A DNA stretch of 64,000 bases from Actinoplanes octamycinicus. Lineage in GTDB: Bacteria > Actinomycetota > Actinomycetes > Mycobacteriales > Micromonosporaceae. Shown here piece after piece: positions 16,811 to 25,717 of this stretch. A program made the translations under genes and the position numbers. The stretch covers positions 9,963,501 to 10,027,500 of the forward strand of contig NZ_JACHNB010000001.1 of assembly GCF_014205225.1 (NCBI RefSeq), read 5' to 3'. The notes below the pieces were generated by a model, which was not told the origin of the DNA, did no database searches, and saw only the letters and a list, made by a program, of their open reading frames with translations. The first letter of the stretch is position 1; each line of letters opens with the position of its first letter.

Positions 16811-18921
16811 CACACCGTCCTGTCGAGCACGATGAGGGAACGATCCGGCACCCAGATCTTGTGGCCGGCCTCCACGACCGACGGGCGATCCGGGGACGGC
16901 TCGGCGGTTTCGATGACTTTCTCCCACTTCTCCCCGTACTCCGCGGGAGGCGTGGCGAACTCGATGGGCGCGTCGTGCGCGTTGAAGAAGAGCAGGAACG
17001 AGCTGTCCACGTGGCGCTGGCCGTACTGGCCACGCTCGCGGATGCCCTCGCCGTTGACGAACAGGGCGACCGCCCGGCCGAAGTCGTTGCCCCAGTCGTC
17101 GCCGGCCATCTGCCGGCCGTCCGGGGTGAACCACTCCAGGTCGGGCAGCGGGTCGCCGCCGCCGCGGGCGGTGACCGGCAGTCCGGTGAAGAACCGGCGG
17201 CGCTGGAACACCTGGTGCCGGTGCCGGAACGCGGTCAGCTTGCGGGCGAAGTCGAGCAGCTGCTCGTCGGCGTTCTCCCAGTCGATCCAGCTGATCTCGT
17301 CGTCCTGGCAGTACGCGTTGTTGTTGCCCTGCTGGGTGCGGCCCAGCTCATCGCCGTGCGAGATCATCGGCACGCCCTGGCTGAGCATCAGCGTGGCCAG
17401 GAAGTTGCGGCGCTGCTTGGCGCGCAGCTCGAGCACCTTCTCGTCGCTGGTCGGGCCCTCGATGCCGCAGTTCCAGGACCGGTTGTGGCTCTCGCCGTCC
17501 CGGTTCTCCTCGCCGTTCGCCTCGTTGTGCTTGTCGTTGTAGCTGACCAGGTCGTTGAGCGTGAACCCGTCGTGCGCGGTGACGAAGTTGATCGAGTGGA
17601 ACGGCTTGCGGCCGTCGTCCTGGTAGAGGTCGGCGGAGCCGGTGATCCGGCTGGCGAACTCGGCCAGGGTGGCCGGCTCGCCGCGCCAGAAGTCACGGAC
17701 CGTGTCCCGGTACTTGCCGTTCCACTCGGTCCAGTTCGGCGGGAAGTTGCCGACCTGGTAACCACCCGGGCCGACATCCCACGGCTCGGCGATCAGCTTC
17801 ACCTGGCCGACCACCGGGTCCTGCTGGACCACCTCGAAGAAGGTGGAGAGCCGGTCCACGTCGTAGAACTCCCGGGCCAGCGTCGAGGCCAGGTCGAAGC
17901 GGAAGCCGTCGACGTGCATCTCGGTGACCCAGTAGCGCAGTGAGTCCATGATCAGCTGCAGGCTCTGCGGGGAGCGGACGTTCAGGCTGTTCCCGGTGCC
18001 GGTGTAGTCCATGTAGAACTGCGGCTGGTCGTCGACCAGCCGGTAGTAGGTCCGGTTGTCGATGCCCTTGAGGCTGAGCGTCGGCCCGAGGTGGTTGCCC
18101 TCCGCGGTGTGGTTGTAGACCACGTCCAGGATGACCTCCATCCCGGCCGCGTGCAGCGCCTTCACCATCCCCCGGAACTCCTGGGTCTGCTGGCCGAGCG
18201 TGCCGGTCCCGGAGTACCCGTGGTACGGCGCGAAGAAGCCCAGCGTGTTGTAGCCCCAGTAGTTGCGCAGGCCCAGGTCGTGCAGCCGGTTGTCGTGGAC
18301 GAACTGGTGCACCGGCATCAGCTCGACCGCGGTCACGCCGAGGCCCTTCAGGTGCTCGATGATCGCCGGGTGGCCGATCGCCGCGTAGGTCCCGCGCATC
18401 TCCCGGGGGATCTCCGGGTGCCGCTGGGTGAGCCCCTTCACGTGCGTCTCGTAGATCACCGAGTGGTGGTACGGGATGTCCGGCCGGCGGTCGTTGCCCC
18501 AGTCGAAGTACGGGTTCACCACCACGCCCTTGGGCATGTACGGCGCCGAGTCCAGGTCCGACATCTGGTCCGGGTTGTCGAAGTCGTACGCGTACAGCGA
18601 CGGGTGCCAGTCGATGTCCGAGTCGACCGCCCGCGCGTACGGGTCCAGCAGCAGCTTGTGCGGGTTGCAGCGCAGCCCGCGGTGCGGCTCGTAGGGACCG
18701 TAGACCCGGTAGCCGTACCGCTGCCCCGGCTCCACGCCGGGTAAGTAGGCGTGCCAGACGAACGCGTCCTGCTCGTGCAGGAGCACCTTGCGCTCGTTCC
18801 CGGAGGCGTCGAAGAGGCAGAGTTCGACCGCCTCAGCCACCTCGGAGAAGATCGCGAAGTTGGTACCCGTCCCGTCGTAGGTCGCCCCCAACGGATACCG
18901 GTGACCAGGCCAGACCTGCAT
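16810..18921 (-). CDS. treX: Glycogen debranching enzyme TreX/GlgX
   Basis: 703-residue GH13 isoamylase-type enzyme that cleaves alpha-1,6 branches of glycogen and supplies linear dextrins to TreY. Begins MQVWPGHRYPLGATYDGTGTNFAIFS (CBM48 domain, 1-150). Catalytic residues: Asp343 in VDGFRFDLAST, Glu379 in LIAEPWD and Asp451 in TAHDGFTLND; the region around 460-485 is Asn/Glu-rich as in GlgX proteins. First gene of the treXYZ operon; a GAGGGGGG ribosome site lies 11-18 nt before the ATG. It is divergent from the debranching-like gene at 19124, with a 202-bp shared upstream region. Confidence 0.97.
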   Translation of the reverse strand: MQVWPGHRYPLGATYDGTGTNFAIFSEVAEAVELCLFDASGNERKVLLHEQDAFVWHAYLPGVEPGQRYGYRVYGPYEPHRGLRCNPHKLLLDPYARAVDSDIDWHPSLYAYDFDNPDQMSDLDSAPYMPKGVVVNPYFDWGNDRRPDIPYHHSVIYETHVKGLTQRHPEIPREMRGTYAAIGHPAIIEHLKGLGVTAVELMPVHQFVHDNRLHDLGLRNYWGYNTLGFFAPYHGYSGTGTLGQQTQEFRGMVKALHAAGMEVILDVVYNHTAEGNHLGPTLSLKGIDNRTYYRLVDDQPQFYMDYTGTGNSLNVRSPQSLQLIMDSLRYWVTEMHVDGFRFDLASTLAREFYDVDRLSTFFEVVQQDPVVGQVKLIAEPWDVGPGGYQVGNFPPNWTEWNGKYRDTVRDFWRGEPATLAEFASRITGSADLYQDDGRKPFHSINFVTAHDGFTLNDLVSYNDKHNEANGEENRDGESHNRSWNCGIEGPTSDEKVLELRAKQRRNFLATLMLSQGVPMISHGDELGRTQQGNNNAYCQDDEISWIDWENADEQLLDFARKLTAFRHRHQVFQRRRFFTGLPVTARGGGDPLPDLEWFTPDGRQMAGDDWGNDFGRAVALFVNGEGIRERGQYGQRHVDSSFLLFFNAHDAPIEFATPPAEYGEKWEKVIETAEPSPDRPSVVEAGHKIWVPDRSLIVLDRTV

Positions 18922-19123
18922 TTCTCGTGGACCCCCCTCGGCCTTCGGTCAGTGCGACCGGCCCGCGGTTCATGCCCGTCCGCGGGGTGGCTCAATCCTG
19001 TCCGGCCGCGTCATCGCCCATTCTCGCGGAGAGGACTGATACCGTCGGCCCGACTGTCCGATTAGGCGCTGATTTATCCCCTTACGGGGGTTTAGCGTGT
19101 GCCAAAACGAGCATAGAGGCGAC

Positions 19124-20923
19124 GTGCCGCGGATTGATCCTCTGACCTTCGGGCCCCAGGTGTGCGCCGTCCACACGGAGGACGCCGGAGCCGGCCGGGA
19201 ATGGCTGGTCACCGACGGTCTCGGCGGCTGGGCCAGCGGCACCGTGAGCGGCCTGCGGACCCGTCCGGAGCACGCGCTGCTGACCGTCGCCGGGCCGGGC
19301 CGGACGCCGCACGTCGCGCTGGCCGCGCTCGACCTGACCGTGACGCTCCCCACAGGCACGAAAGTGCCGCTGTACACCCATGCCTGGGAATCCGGCGTGC
19401 TCGACCCGGCCGGCCACCGCTTCCTGGAGACCTTCACGCTGGCCGCCGGGCTGCCGCGGTGGCGCTGGCGGATCGGCGACGTGGTGATCGAACGCGAGCT
19501 GGCGATGCGCCCCGGCCTCGCGGTGGTCCACCGGGTGCTCAGCGCGCCCGGCCCGGTCGGCCTGTCGGTCGCCGCGATGTGCACCTGGCGGGAGGCGGCC
19601 GGCAGCCGCCGCGCCGACGGCCCCGGGCTGCGGATCGAGCGGGTCGCCGACGGGGTGCTCGTGGAGAACGCGTACCGGCTGGCCGGCCCCGGCTGGCAGC
19701 CCGCCGGGCAGTGGCACATGGGCGCCCGGACCGGCGACCGGGCCGAGGACCTGTGGCTGGCCGGCACCTTCGGCAAGCAGGCCGCAGCCGGGGAGAGCCT
19801 GGAGATCTCGGCGTGGGCCGGGAACCTCGCCGACCGCCCGCCGGCGCCGCCGGTGGTGCTGGCCGCGGCGCGCGAGCGGGCTCATCGGCTGGTCACCGCG
19901 GCGAAGGCGGAGGGGTACGCCGGGACGCTCGCGCTCGCCGCCGACACGTTCATCGTCCAGGCCGCCGACGGGCCGGTCATGGTCGACGGGTACCCGTGGG
20001 GCGGACGGCCGGCGTCGCTCGCCGCGTACGAGGGGCTGTTCCTCGACACCGGGCGGGCCGACGAGGGCCGGGAGCTGCTCCGCGCCCTGGTCGACCGGCC
20101 GGCCGACGCGCTGGACTTCCCGCTCTGGCTGGTGCACGCGGTGGACCGGCACGTCACCCGGACCGGGGACAGCGACCTGGCCCGGGCGCTCGGCGTGCCG
20201 CTCGGCCGGCTGCTGCGCCAGAGCCTGACCGGCGACGGGCCGCTCGCCGTCGACCCGGCCGACGGCCTGCTCGCGCTCGCCCCCGGCCCGGATCGGCCAC
20301 GGGTCGGGAAGCTCGTGGAGATCAACGCGCTCTGGGTTAACGCGCTCGCCGCGCTCGGCGACCTGCTGGCCGAGGGCGGGCGGGTCGACACCGAGCCGCG
20401 CGACCGGCACGCGCTGGCCTGGGAGTCGTTCCGGCGGCGGTTCCCGGCGCCCGAGGGGTGGCTGCACGATCTGGTCGAGGGGCCCGCGGCGCCCTACCCG
20501 CTGGGGGCCGGGACGCAACACGACGATCCGACGCTGCGGCCGTACCAACTGCTCGGCTGGTCGCTGCCGCACGCGCCGATGCGGGGCAGCGCCGGCCGCA
20601 CGGTCCGGGCCGCCGGGGAGTCGCTGCTCACCCCGGTCGGGCTGCGCACCCTGGCCCCGGACGAGTACGGGTACGACGGCGCCGGCCCCGAGCAAGGCCT
20701 GGTCCGGCCGTGGCTGATCGGGCCGTACGCGGACGCCTGCGCGGCCACCGGGCACCCGGTCGACGGGCTGCTCGACGGGCTCGCCGCCCACCTGACCGAA
20801 TGGGGCGTCGGCTCGGTCGGCGAGGCCGCGCACGGCGACGCCCCGCACCGCGCCGTGGGCCGCCCGTTCGACGCGCTGGCCGTCGCCGAGATGCTACGAG
20901 TGGAAACGAGGTACGCGCCGTGA
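19124..20923 (+). CDS. GH133-like glycogen debranching protein, catalytic motif altered
   Basis: 599 residues with the two-domain layout of bacterial/archaeal amylo-alpha-1,6-glucosidases: an N-terminal beta domain starting EWLVTDGLGGWASGTVSGLRTRPEHALL and a C-terminal (alpha/alpha)6-type region with VEINALWVNALAALGDL and GLVRPWLIGPYADA. Odd: family members normally carry a DWGRDT motif after GYPW; here residues 287-300 read GYPWGGRPASLAA, without that Asp, and the late H-N/Q-G-T-V-W-P-W motif reads EQGLVRPW. It may be a divergent or non-catalytic paralogue. The start GTG at 19124 follows AGAGG by 4 nt; a GTG at 19097 is possible. It overlaps the following glycosyltransferase by 4 bases. Confidence 0.8.
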   Translation: MPRIDPLTFGPQVCAVHTEDAGAGREWLVTDGLGGWASGTVSGLRTRPEHALLTVAGPGRTPHVALAALDLTVTLPTGTKVPLYTHAWESGVLDPAGHRFLETFTLAAGLPRWRWRIGDVVIERELAMRPGLAVVHRVLSAPGPVGLSVAAMCTWREAAGSRRADGPGLRIERVADGVLVENAYRLAGPGWQPAGQWHMGARTGDRAEDLWLAGTFGKQAAAGESLEISAWAGNLADRPPAPPVVLAAARERAHRLVTAAKAEGYAGTLALAADTFIVQAADGPVMVDGYPWGGRPASLAAYEGLFLDTGRADEGRELLRALVDRPADALDFPLWLVHAVDRHVTRTGDSDLARALGVPLGRLLRQSLTGDGPLAVDPADGLLALAPGPDRPRVGKLVEINALWVNALAALGDLLAEGGRVDTEPRDRHALAWESFRRRFPAPEGWLHDLVEGPAAPYPLGAGTQHDDPTLRPYQLLGWSLPHAPMRGSAGRTVRAAGESLLTPVGLRTLAPDEYGYDGAGPEQGLVRPWLIGPYADACAATGHPVDGLLDGLAAHLTEWGVGSVGEAAHGDAPHRAVGRPFDALAVAEMLRVETRYAP

Positions 20924-22170
20924 GCCGGATCCTCCTGCTCTCCTGGGAGTACCCGCCGCTGCTGGTCGGCGGGCTGGGGCGGCACGTGCACGCGCTGGCC
21001 GGCGCGCTCGCCGCCGCCGGGCACGAGGTCACCGTGGTGACCCGGCAGGCGCCCGGCGCGCCGCCGGTGGAGCACGTCGAAGGCGTCCGGGTGATCCGGG
21101 CCGCCGAGGACCCGCCCGCCGTGGACGTCACCGGCGGCAACCTGCTCGGCTGGACGCTCGCCTTCAACCACGCGCTGACCCGGGCCGCCCTGCGCGCGGC
21201 GCGCGGTCACCGGTACGACCTGGTGCACGCGCACGACTGGCTGGTCGCGCACACCGCGGTCACCCTGCGCGACCACCTGGACGTGCCGCTGGTCGCGACG
21301 ATCCACGCCACCGAGTCCGGGCGGCACCAGGGCTGGCTGCCGGCCGCCCACAACCGGACCATCGACGACGTCGAACGCTGGCTGTGCGCCGAGGCGGACC
21401 GGGTGATCGTCTGCTCGGAGTACATGCGCGCCGAGGTGATCCGCCTCTTCGGAGTGCCGGCCGAGCGCACCGAGGTGGTGCACAACGGGGTGGACGCGCT
21501 GCGCTGGCGGGCCCGGCCGCGGGCGGTCGCGGCGGCCCGGGAACGGTACGCCGGCAGCGACGGTCCCCTGGTCAGCCTGGCCGGCCGGCTGGTCTACGAG
21601 AAGGGCGTGCAGCACCTGCTCGCGGCGGAACCGCTGTTGCGCGAACGGTTCCCCGGCCTGCGGATGGTGATCGCGGGCGACGGGCCGTACCGGGCGGAGC
21701 TGGAACGTCTCGCCGGGCCGGCCGTGACCTTCGCCGGGTTCCTGACCGGCCACGATCTCACCGCCCTGATGGCGGCCTCGGACTGTTACGTGGTGCCGAG
21801 CATCTACGAGCCGTTCGGGATGGTCGCGCTGGAGGCGGCGGCGGCCGGGACGCCGGTGGCGGTGGCGGCGACCGGCGGGCTGGCCGAGATCGTCGAGGAC
21901 CGGGTGACCGGGGTGAAGTTCCCGCCCGGCGACCCGGAGGCCCTGGCCGGCGCGGTGGCCGGGGTGCTCGCGGACCGGGACCACGCGCGGGCGCTGGCGT
22001 GGCGGGCCCGGCAGCGGGTGGTCGACGACTACAACTGGCCGTCGATCGCGGCCCGCACCGCCGCGGTCTACGACAGCACCCGGCCGCCCGGGTCGTCGCT
22101 GCTGGCCAACGAGCCGAAGTTCCTGCTCAGCGGCCGTCCCGGGATGCCGATGGCGGTCCCGGTCGGGTAG
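20920..22170 (+). CDS. Glycosyltransferase family 4 (glycogen/glucan synthase-like)
   Basis: 416-residue GT-B enzyme. N-terminal donor/acceptor fold begins MSRILLLSWEYPPLLVGGLGRHVHALA, the SWEYPP..GGLGRHV pattern of bacterial glycogen-synthase-like GT4 proteins; HAHDWLVA follows. The nucleotide-sugar site shows VSLAGRLVYEKGVQHLL and VPSIYEPFGMVALEAAAAGTPVAVAATGG (the E-x7-E motif). The GTG overlaps the debranching gene stop by 4 bases. With treXYZ alongside, a role in alpha-glucan synthesis or priming is inferred; the acceptor is not known. A short Leu/Pro/Gly tail follows the fold. Confidence 0.88.
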   Translation: MSRILLLSWEYPPLLVGGLGRHVHALAGALAAAGHEVTVVTRQAPGAPPVEHVEGVRVIRAAEDPPAVDVTGGNLLGWTLAFNHALTRAALRAARGHRYDLVHAHDWLVAHTAVTLRDHLDVPLVATIHATESGRHQGWLPAAHNRTIDDVERWLCAEADRVIVCSEYMRAEVIRLFGVPAERTEVVHNGVDALRWRARPRAVAAARERYAGSDGPLVSLAGRLVYEKGVQHLLAAEPLLRERFPGLRMVIAGDGPYRAELERLAGPAVTFAGFLTGHDLTALMAASDCYVVPSIYEPFGMVALEAAAAGTPVAVAATGGLAEIVEDRVTGVKFPPGDPEALAGAVAGVLADRDHARALAWRARQRVVDDYNWPSIAARTAAVYDSTRPPGSSLLANEPKFLLSGRPGMPMAVPVG

Positions 22171-22195
22171 CTGCCGGCGCGCCTCGCCCCGGACC

Positions 22196-22292
22196 GCCGC
22201 GCGCCTCGCGGTAGTCGGCTGGGCGTGGCGGGTGCCTCGAAGGAGTCGAGACACCCGCAGGGACCAGCCCGACCACCGCGAGGCGCGCCGCG
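22196..22292. terminator. Large imperfect palindrome between convergent genes (element A)
   Basis: Between the glycosyltransferase (plus, stop 22170) and the reductase (minus, stop 22304). Outer arms GCGCCTCGCGGTAGTCGGCT and its near-complement at 22265-22288 enclose an inner stem CGGGTGCCTCGA/TCGAGACACCCG around 22229-22253. It can fold in both transcripts and so may act as a bidirectional terminator. It shares sequence blocks with the palindrome at 47488-47632. Confidence 0.7.
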
Positions 22293-22303
22293 ACGCCGGC
22301 CGG

Positions 22304-23218
22304 TCAGTCGGCCTCGCGGGTGGCCTGGTAGATCGACAGGGCGGTCCAGGCGGCGGACAGCAGCGGGACCGGCACATCGTGGCGGCCGGCCTCGGCGACC
22401 AGGTCGCCCACGATCGCGTCGGCCTCGACCGGGTGGCCGGCGATCAGGTCGCGGTACATCGACGAGGTGGTCGGCTCGGTGCTGGCCATCGTGTCGCGGA
22501 GCATGGTCAGCGCCTGCGGGCGGGGCGGGAACCCGGCCGCGGTGGCGACGGCGACCGTCTCGGCGGTCAGGGCCCGGTTGAACTCCGGGCCGCCGGGCGC
22601 CGCGTTGATCGCGCCGATCGAGCCGCGCTGCAGCGTGGTGGCGCCGCCGATGGTGGCCAGCAGCACCCACTTCTCCCACATCTCGGCCCGGATGTGCCGG
22701 GACGCCCGGGAGTCGAAGCCGGCGTCGCCGAGCGCCGCGGTGACCTTGTCCAGGCGGTCGTCGGGGCCCTCGCCGAACGGGCCGAAGACCAGGCGGTGCA
22801 GGGCGGACATCTGGACGACGTCACCGTGGTCGTCCAGCGTCCCGTGGATCATGCAGAGGCCGCCCCAGACGTGGCCGGGCCCGAACGCGCCGGTCAACGT
22901 GTCGACGTGGCGCATCCCGTTGAGCAGCGGGATCACCACGGTACGGTCGCCGACGGCCGGGCCCAGCGCGGCGATCACGGCGTCCAGCGCGTAGCTCTTG
23001 ACGGCGATCAGGACCAGATCGTACGGACCGTCGACGGTGGTGACGGTCCGCGGCGTCAGCCGGGTCTCGCCGGTCGGCGACGTGATCCGCAGACCGCGCT
23101 CGGCCAGCCGGGCCTGCCGCCCCGGCCGGACCAGGAACGTGACGTCCCGCCCGGCCTGGGCGAGCCGGCCGCCGAAGTAGCCACCGGTCGCGCCGGCGCC
23201 GGCCACCAGGATCCGCAT
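22304..23218 (-). CDS. Ketopantoate reductase family protein
   Basis: 304-residue NAD(P)-dependent 2-hydroxyacid reductase of the PanE/ApbA family. N-terminal Rossmann motif MRILVAGAGATGGYFGGRLAQAG, then the LIAVKSYALDAV segment with the family Lys, the conserved LLNGM, and the C-terminal helical domain with EMWEKWVLLATIGG (catalytic Lys region) and a Ser/Tyr motif TSSMYRDLIAGHPVEAD. The function could be 2-dehydropantoate reduction, but many actinobacterial paralogues exist and no pan gene is nearby. The ATG at 23218 shares one base with the stop of the zinc-finger gene (TGATG). Confidence 0.85.
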   Translation of the reverse strand: MRILVAGAGATGGYFGGRLAQAGRDVTFLVRPGRQARLAERGLRITSPTGETRLTPRTVTTVDGPYDLVLIAVKSYALDAVIAALGPAVGDRTVVIPLLNGMRHVDTLTGAFGPGHVWGGLCMIHGTLDDHGDVVQMSALHRLVFGPFGEGPDDRLDKVTAALGDAGFDSRASRHIRAEMWEKWVLLATIGGATTLQRGSIGAINAAPGGPEFNRALTAETVAVATAAGFPPRPQALTMLRDTMASTEPTTSSMYRDLIAGHPVEADAIVGDLVAEAGRHDVPVPLLSAAWTALSIYQATREAD

Positions 23219-23481
23219 CAGCCCAGCTGCTCGTCGTCGAAGCACCAGCGCCAGGTCTCGCCCGGCTCGAACGAGCGCATCACCGGGTGGCCGGACTCGG
23301 CGTGGTGGGCCGACATGTGCTGGCGCGGCGACGAGTCACAGCACGCGACCACCCCGCAGGTGAGGCAGAGGCGCAGGTGGACCCAGTCGTCGAAGCCGGC
23401 GGCCACGCACTGCGGGCAGCCGTCGGCGTAGCGGCTCTGCGGTTCCGGGTCGCCGGATTCCTTGAGATGCTGGCAGATCAC
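23218..23481 (-). CDS. Small UBP-type zinc finger protein
   Basis: 87 residues forming one zf-UBP domain: CQHL near the start, DGCPQCVAAGFDDWVHLRLCLTCGVVACCDSSP and HMSAHHAESGHPVMRSFEPGETWRWC. The Cys and His ligands (C22, C25, C39, C42, H55, H59/H60, H65) are in the expected order. In eukaryotes this fold binds the free C-terminus of ubiquitin; its bacterial role is unknown. The GTG start overlaps the antiporter stop by 4 bases (GTGA). In many actinobacteria this finger is fused to the C-terminus of the antiporter, so the pair probably works together. Confidence 0.88.
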   Translation of the reverse strand: MICQHLKESGDPEPQSRYADGCPQCVAAGFDDWVHLRLCLTCGVVACCDSSPRQHMSAHHAESGHPVMRSFEPGETWRWCFDDEQLG

Positions 23482-25055
23482 TCGTCACTCCGGTGCAGCT
23501 GGGACTCTTCCAGGTCGAGCTCGCGCTGGGCGCGGACCAGCACCTCCTCCGGGATCCGGCCCTCGTTCCGGGCGATCTTGAAGACGTGCCGCTCGGCTCT
23601 GATCATCTCGCGGCGCAGCCGGCCGTACGCAGCCGAGGGGGTTTCCTGCTGCTGGCTGCCCAAACGCTCCCACGCGTTGTTGGACCGGCTCTCCACCAGC
23701 CCGCGCAGCCGGTCGACCACCGAGGCGGGCGCGCCGTCCGCGTGCTCGTCCAGCGCGGCCAGGGCGGCCCGGCCGGCGGCGTGCTGCACCCCGGCCTCGG
23801 CGAGCGCGTCCTGCGCGCTGTTGTCCTCGCGCACCCCGAGACGGCGGGCCATGGCCGGCAGCGTGGTGCCCTGGATCAGCAGGGTGAGCACGATGATCGC
23901 GAAGGCGATGAAGACGAACAGCTCGCGCGGGTAATAGGGCACGCCGGTCTCGTCGCTGGGCGGCGGCAGGGTCTGCGCGGCGGCCAGGGTGACAACGCCG
24001 CGCATCCCGGCCCAGGCCAGCACGGTCACCGCGGCGGCCGGCGGGCGCGCCTCCCGGGCCCGGACCCGCGGGAGCAGCCGGGCCAGATAGGTCGCCGGGT
24101 ACATCCACAGGAAGCGGACCAGCACCAGGGTGCCGAAGACCGCGGCGGTCACCGTGAGGGTGGTGGCCATGTCGGTCTCGATGCTGCTCACCACCATCCG
24201 CAGCTGCAGGCCGACCAGCAGGAACACCACGCCCTCCAGGAGGAACGTGGTGAGCCGCCAGACCGCGTCCATCTGCAGCCGGGAGGTGGCCGAGAGCAGG
24301 TAGGGCATCCGGTGGCCGAGATAGAGCCCGGCGATCACCACGGCCACCACGCTGGAGGTGTGCAGCTCCTCGGCGACGATCACCACGACGAACGGGGTGA
24401 GCAGCGAGACTGCGTCGTCGAGCAGCGGATCGTCGATCCACCGGTGCAGCTTGGCCGCGCCGACCGCGGCCACCATGCCGATGATCAGGCCACCGCCGGC
24501 TTTCAGCGCGACCTCGCCGGCGATCTCCCAGAACCCGACCGCGGCGCCGGCCAGCGCGCCCACCGCCACCCGCACCAGCACCAGTGCGGTCGCGTCGTTG
24601 AGCAGGCTCTCGCCCTCCAGGATGGTGACCACCCGGCGGGGCAGGCCGACCCGGCGGGCGATCGCGGTGGCGGAGACCGCGTCCGGCGGGGCGACGATGG
24701 CGCCGAGCGCCACGCAGGCGGCCAGCGGCGCCGCCGGGACCAGCCAGTGCACCACGAAGCCGACCGCGAACGCGGTGACCAGCACCAGCCCCACCGCGAG
24801 CAGCAGGATCGGGCGCAGCGCGTGCCGGAAGGCGGGCACCGAGGTCTGCAACGCGGCCACGTAGAGCAGCGGCGGCAGGATCCCGATCAGCACCAGCTCC
24901 GGCTCCAGGTGCGCCTCCGGGAAGCCGGGAAGGTACGACAGACCGAGCCCGGCGACCAGCAGCACCAGGGGCGCCACGAACCCGAGCCGGCGGGCGAGGG
25001 CCGCGCCGACGACTGCGATCGCCACGAACACGACCGTCTCGACGATGCTCTCCAT
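23478..25055 (-). CDS. Na+/H+ antiporter, CPA1 (NhaP/NHE) family
   Basis: 525 residues with about twelve membrane segments in the first 410. The diagnostic transport motifs are visible: LPPLLYVAALQTSVPAFR, GAIVAPPDAVSATAI and LEGESLLNDATALVLVRVA (the ND pair of cation/proton antiporters), and AWAGMRGVVTLAAAQTLP. The hydrophilic C-terminal tail (410-525) is charged and helical, probably regulatory. It is co-transcribed with the UBP zinc finger that overlaps its stop codon. Confidence 0.93.
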   Translation of the reverse strand: MESIVETVVFVAIAVVGAALARRLGFVAPLVLLVAGLGLSYLPGFPEAHLEPELVLIGILPPLLYVAALQTSVPAFRHALRPILLLAVGLVLVTAFAVGFVVHWLVPAAPLAACVALGAIVAPPDAVSATAIARRVGLPRRVVTILEGESLLNDATALVLVRVAVGALAGAAVGFWEIAGEVALKAGGGLIIGMVAAVGAAKLHRWIDDPLLDDAVSLLTPFVVVIVAEELHTSSVVAVVIAGLYLGHRMPYLLSATSRLQMDAVWRLTTFLLEGVVFLLVGLQLRMVVSSIETDMATTLTVTAAVFGTLVLVRFLWMYPATYLARLLPRVRAREARPPAAAVTVLAWAGMRGVVTLAAAQTLPPPSDETGVPYYPRELFVFIAFAIIVLTLLIQGTTLPAMARRLGVREDNSAQDALAEAGVQHAAGRAALAALDEHADGAPASVVDRLRGLVESRSNNAWERLGSQQQETPSAAYGRLRREMIRAERHVFKIARNEGRIPEEVLVRAQRELDLEESQLHRSDE

Positions 25056-25088
25056 GGCGGGAAGCTTATTGCCCGCCGGATCCCGGCA

Positions 25089-25685
25089 TCAGGTGGTGCT
25101 CACCACCCCGGAACGCGCCACGGTCCGGGCCCAGGTGCCCTCCATGCCCTTGCGGGTGCGGACCACGTCGACCGAGAACTCGTACGGCGTGCCGGGCAGC
25201 AGCCCGGTGACCGTCGCGGTCATCCAGCCGCAGCCGCCCGGCGGGACGGTCAGCCAGCCCGGCGACTCCGGCTGCGAGCCGGCCTGCAGGTCGTGGCTGA
25301 CCGCGATGATCCGGTACTCCACCAGGTCGGCGCCGCCCGGGTTGAACCAGGAGACCACCGCGCTGGTGGCGCCCGGCGTGACGTCCATGCCGTTGATCGC
25401 GCCGCCCTTGAACCCGGTCGTCCCGCACGGCGCGCTGCGGCTCGGCGCCGGGGTGGCCGGCGGCTTGACGGTCGGCGACAGGGTGGCGGCGGCCGGCCGG
25501 GCCCGCGGCCCGAAACTGGTGGTCGGCGACGGCGTGACGCTGCCCGCCGTCATCCACAGCCACGGGCTGGTGCCGGACGGGCTGGGCTGCGCCTGCGCGG
25601 TCCCGGAGGAGGCGCAGGCGGCCAGCAGCAACGGCCCGGCGAGCATGGGCAGGACGACGGCGGCAGCTTTCCGAATCCCCAGCAC
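25089..25685 (-). CDS. Lipoprotein with fibronectin type III domain
   Basis: 198 residues. N-terminal signal MLGIRKAAAVVLPMLAGPLLLAAC with lipobox LLAAC, a Ser/Pro/Thr-rich linker (residues 27-80), then one FN3-like beta sandwich: GAINGMDVTPGATSAVVSWFNPGGADLVEYRIIAVSHDL through GLLPGTPYEFSVDVVRTRKGMEGTWA. Surface-attached binding domain; the ligand is unknown. The GTG at 25685 lies only 2 nt after GGAGG, so the GTG at 25694 remains possible; both keep the Arg-Lys before the hydrophobic core. It ends 33 bp before the antiporter start. Confidence 0.8.
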   Translation of the reverse strand: MLGIRKAAAVVLPMLAGPLLLAACASSGTAQAQPSPSGTSPWLWMTAGSVTPSPTTSFGPRARPAAATLSPTVKPPATPAPSRSAPCGTTGFKGGAINGMDVTPGATSAVVSWFNPGGADLVEYRIIAVSHDLQAGSQPESPGWLTVPPGGCGWMTATVTGLLPGTPYEFSVDVVRTRKGMEGTWARTVARSGVVSTT

Positions 25686-25717
25686 GTCCTCCACGTTCGG
25701 GCCGGGGCGCCGGGTCC

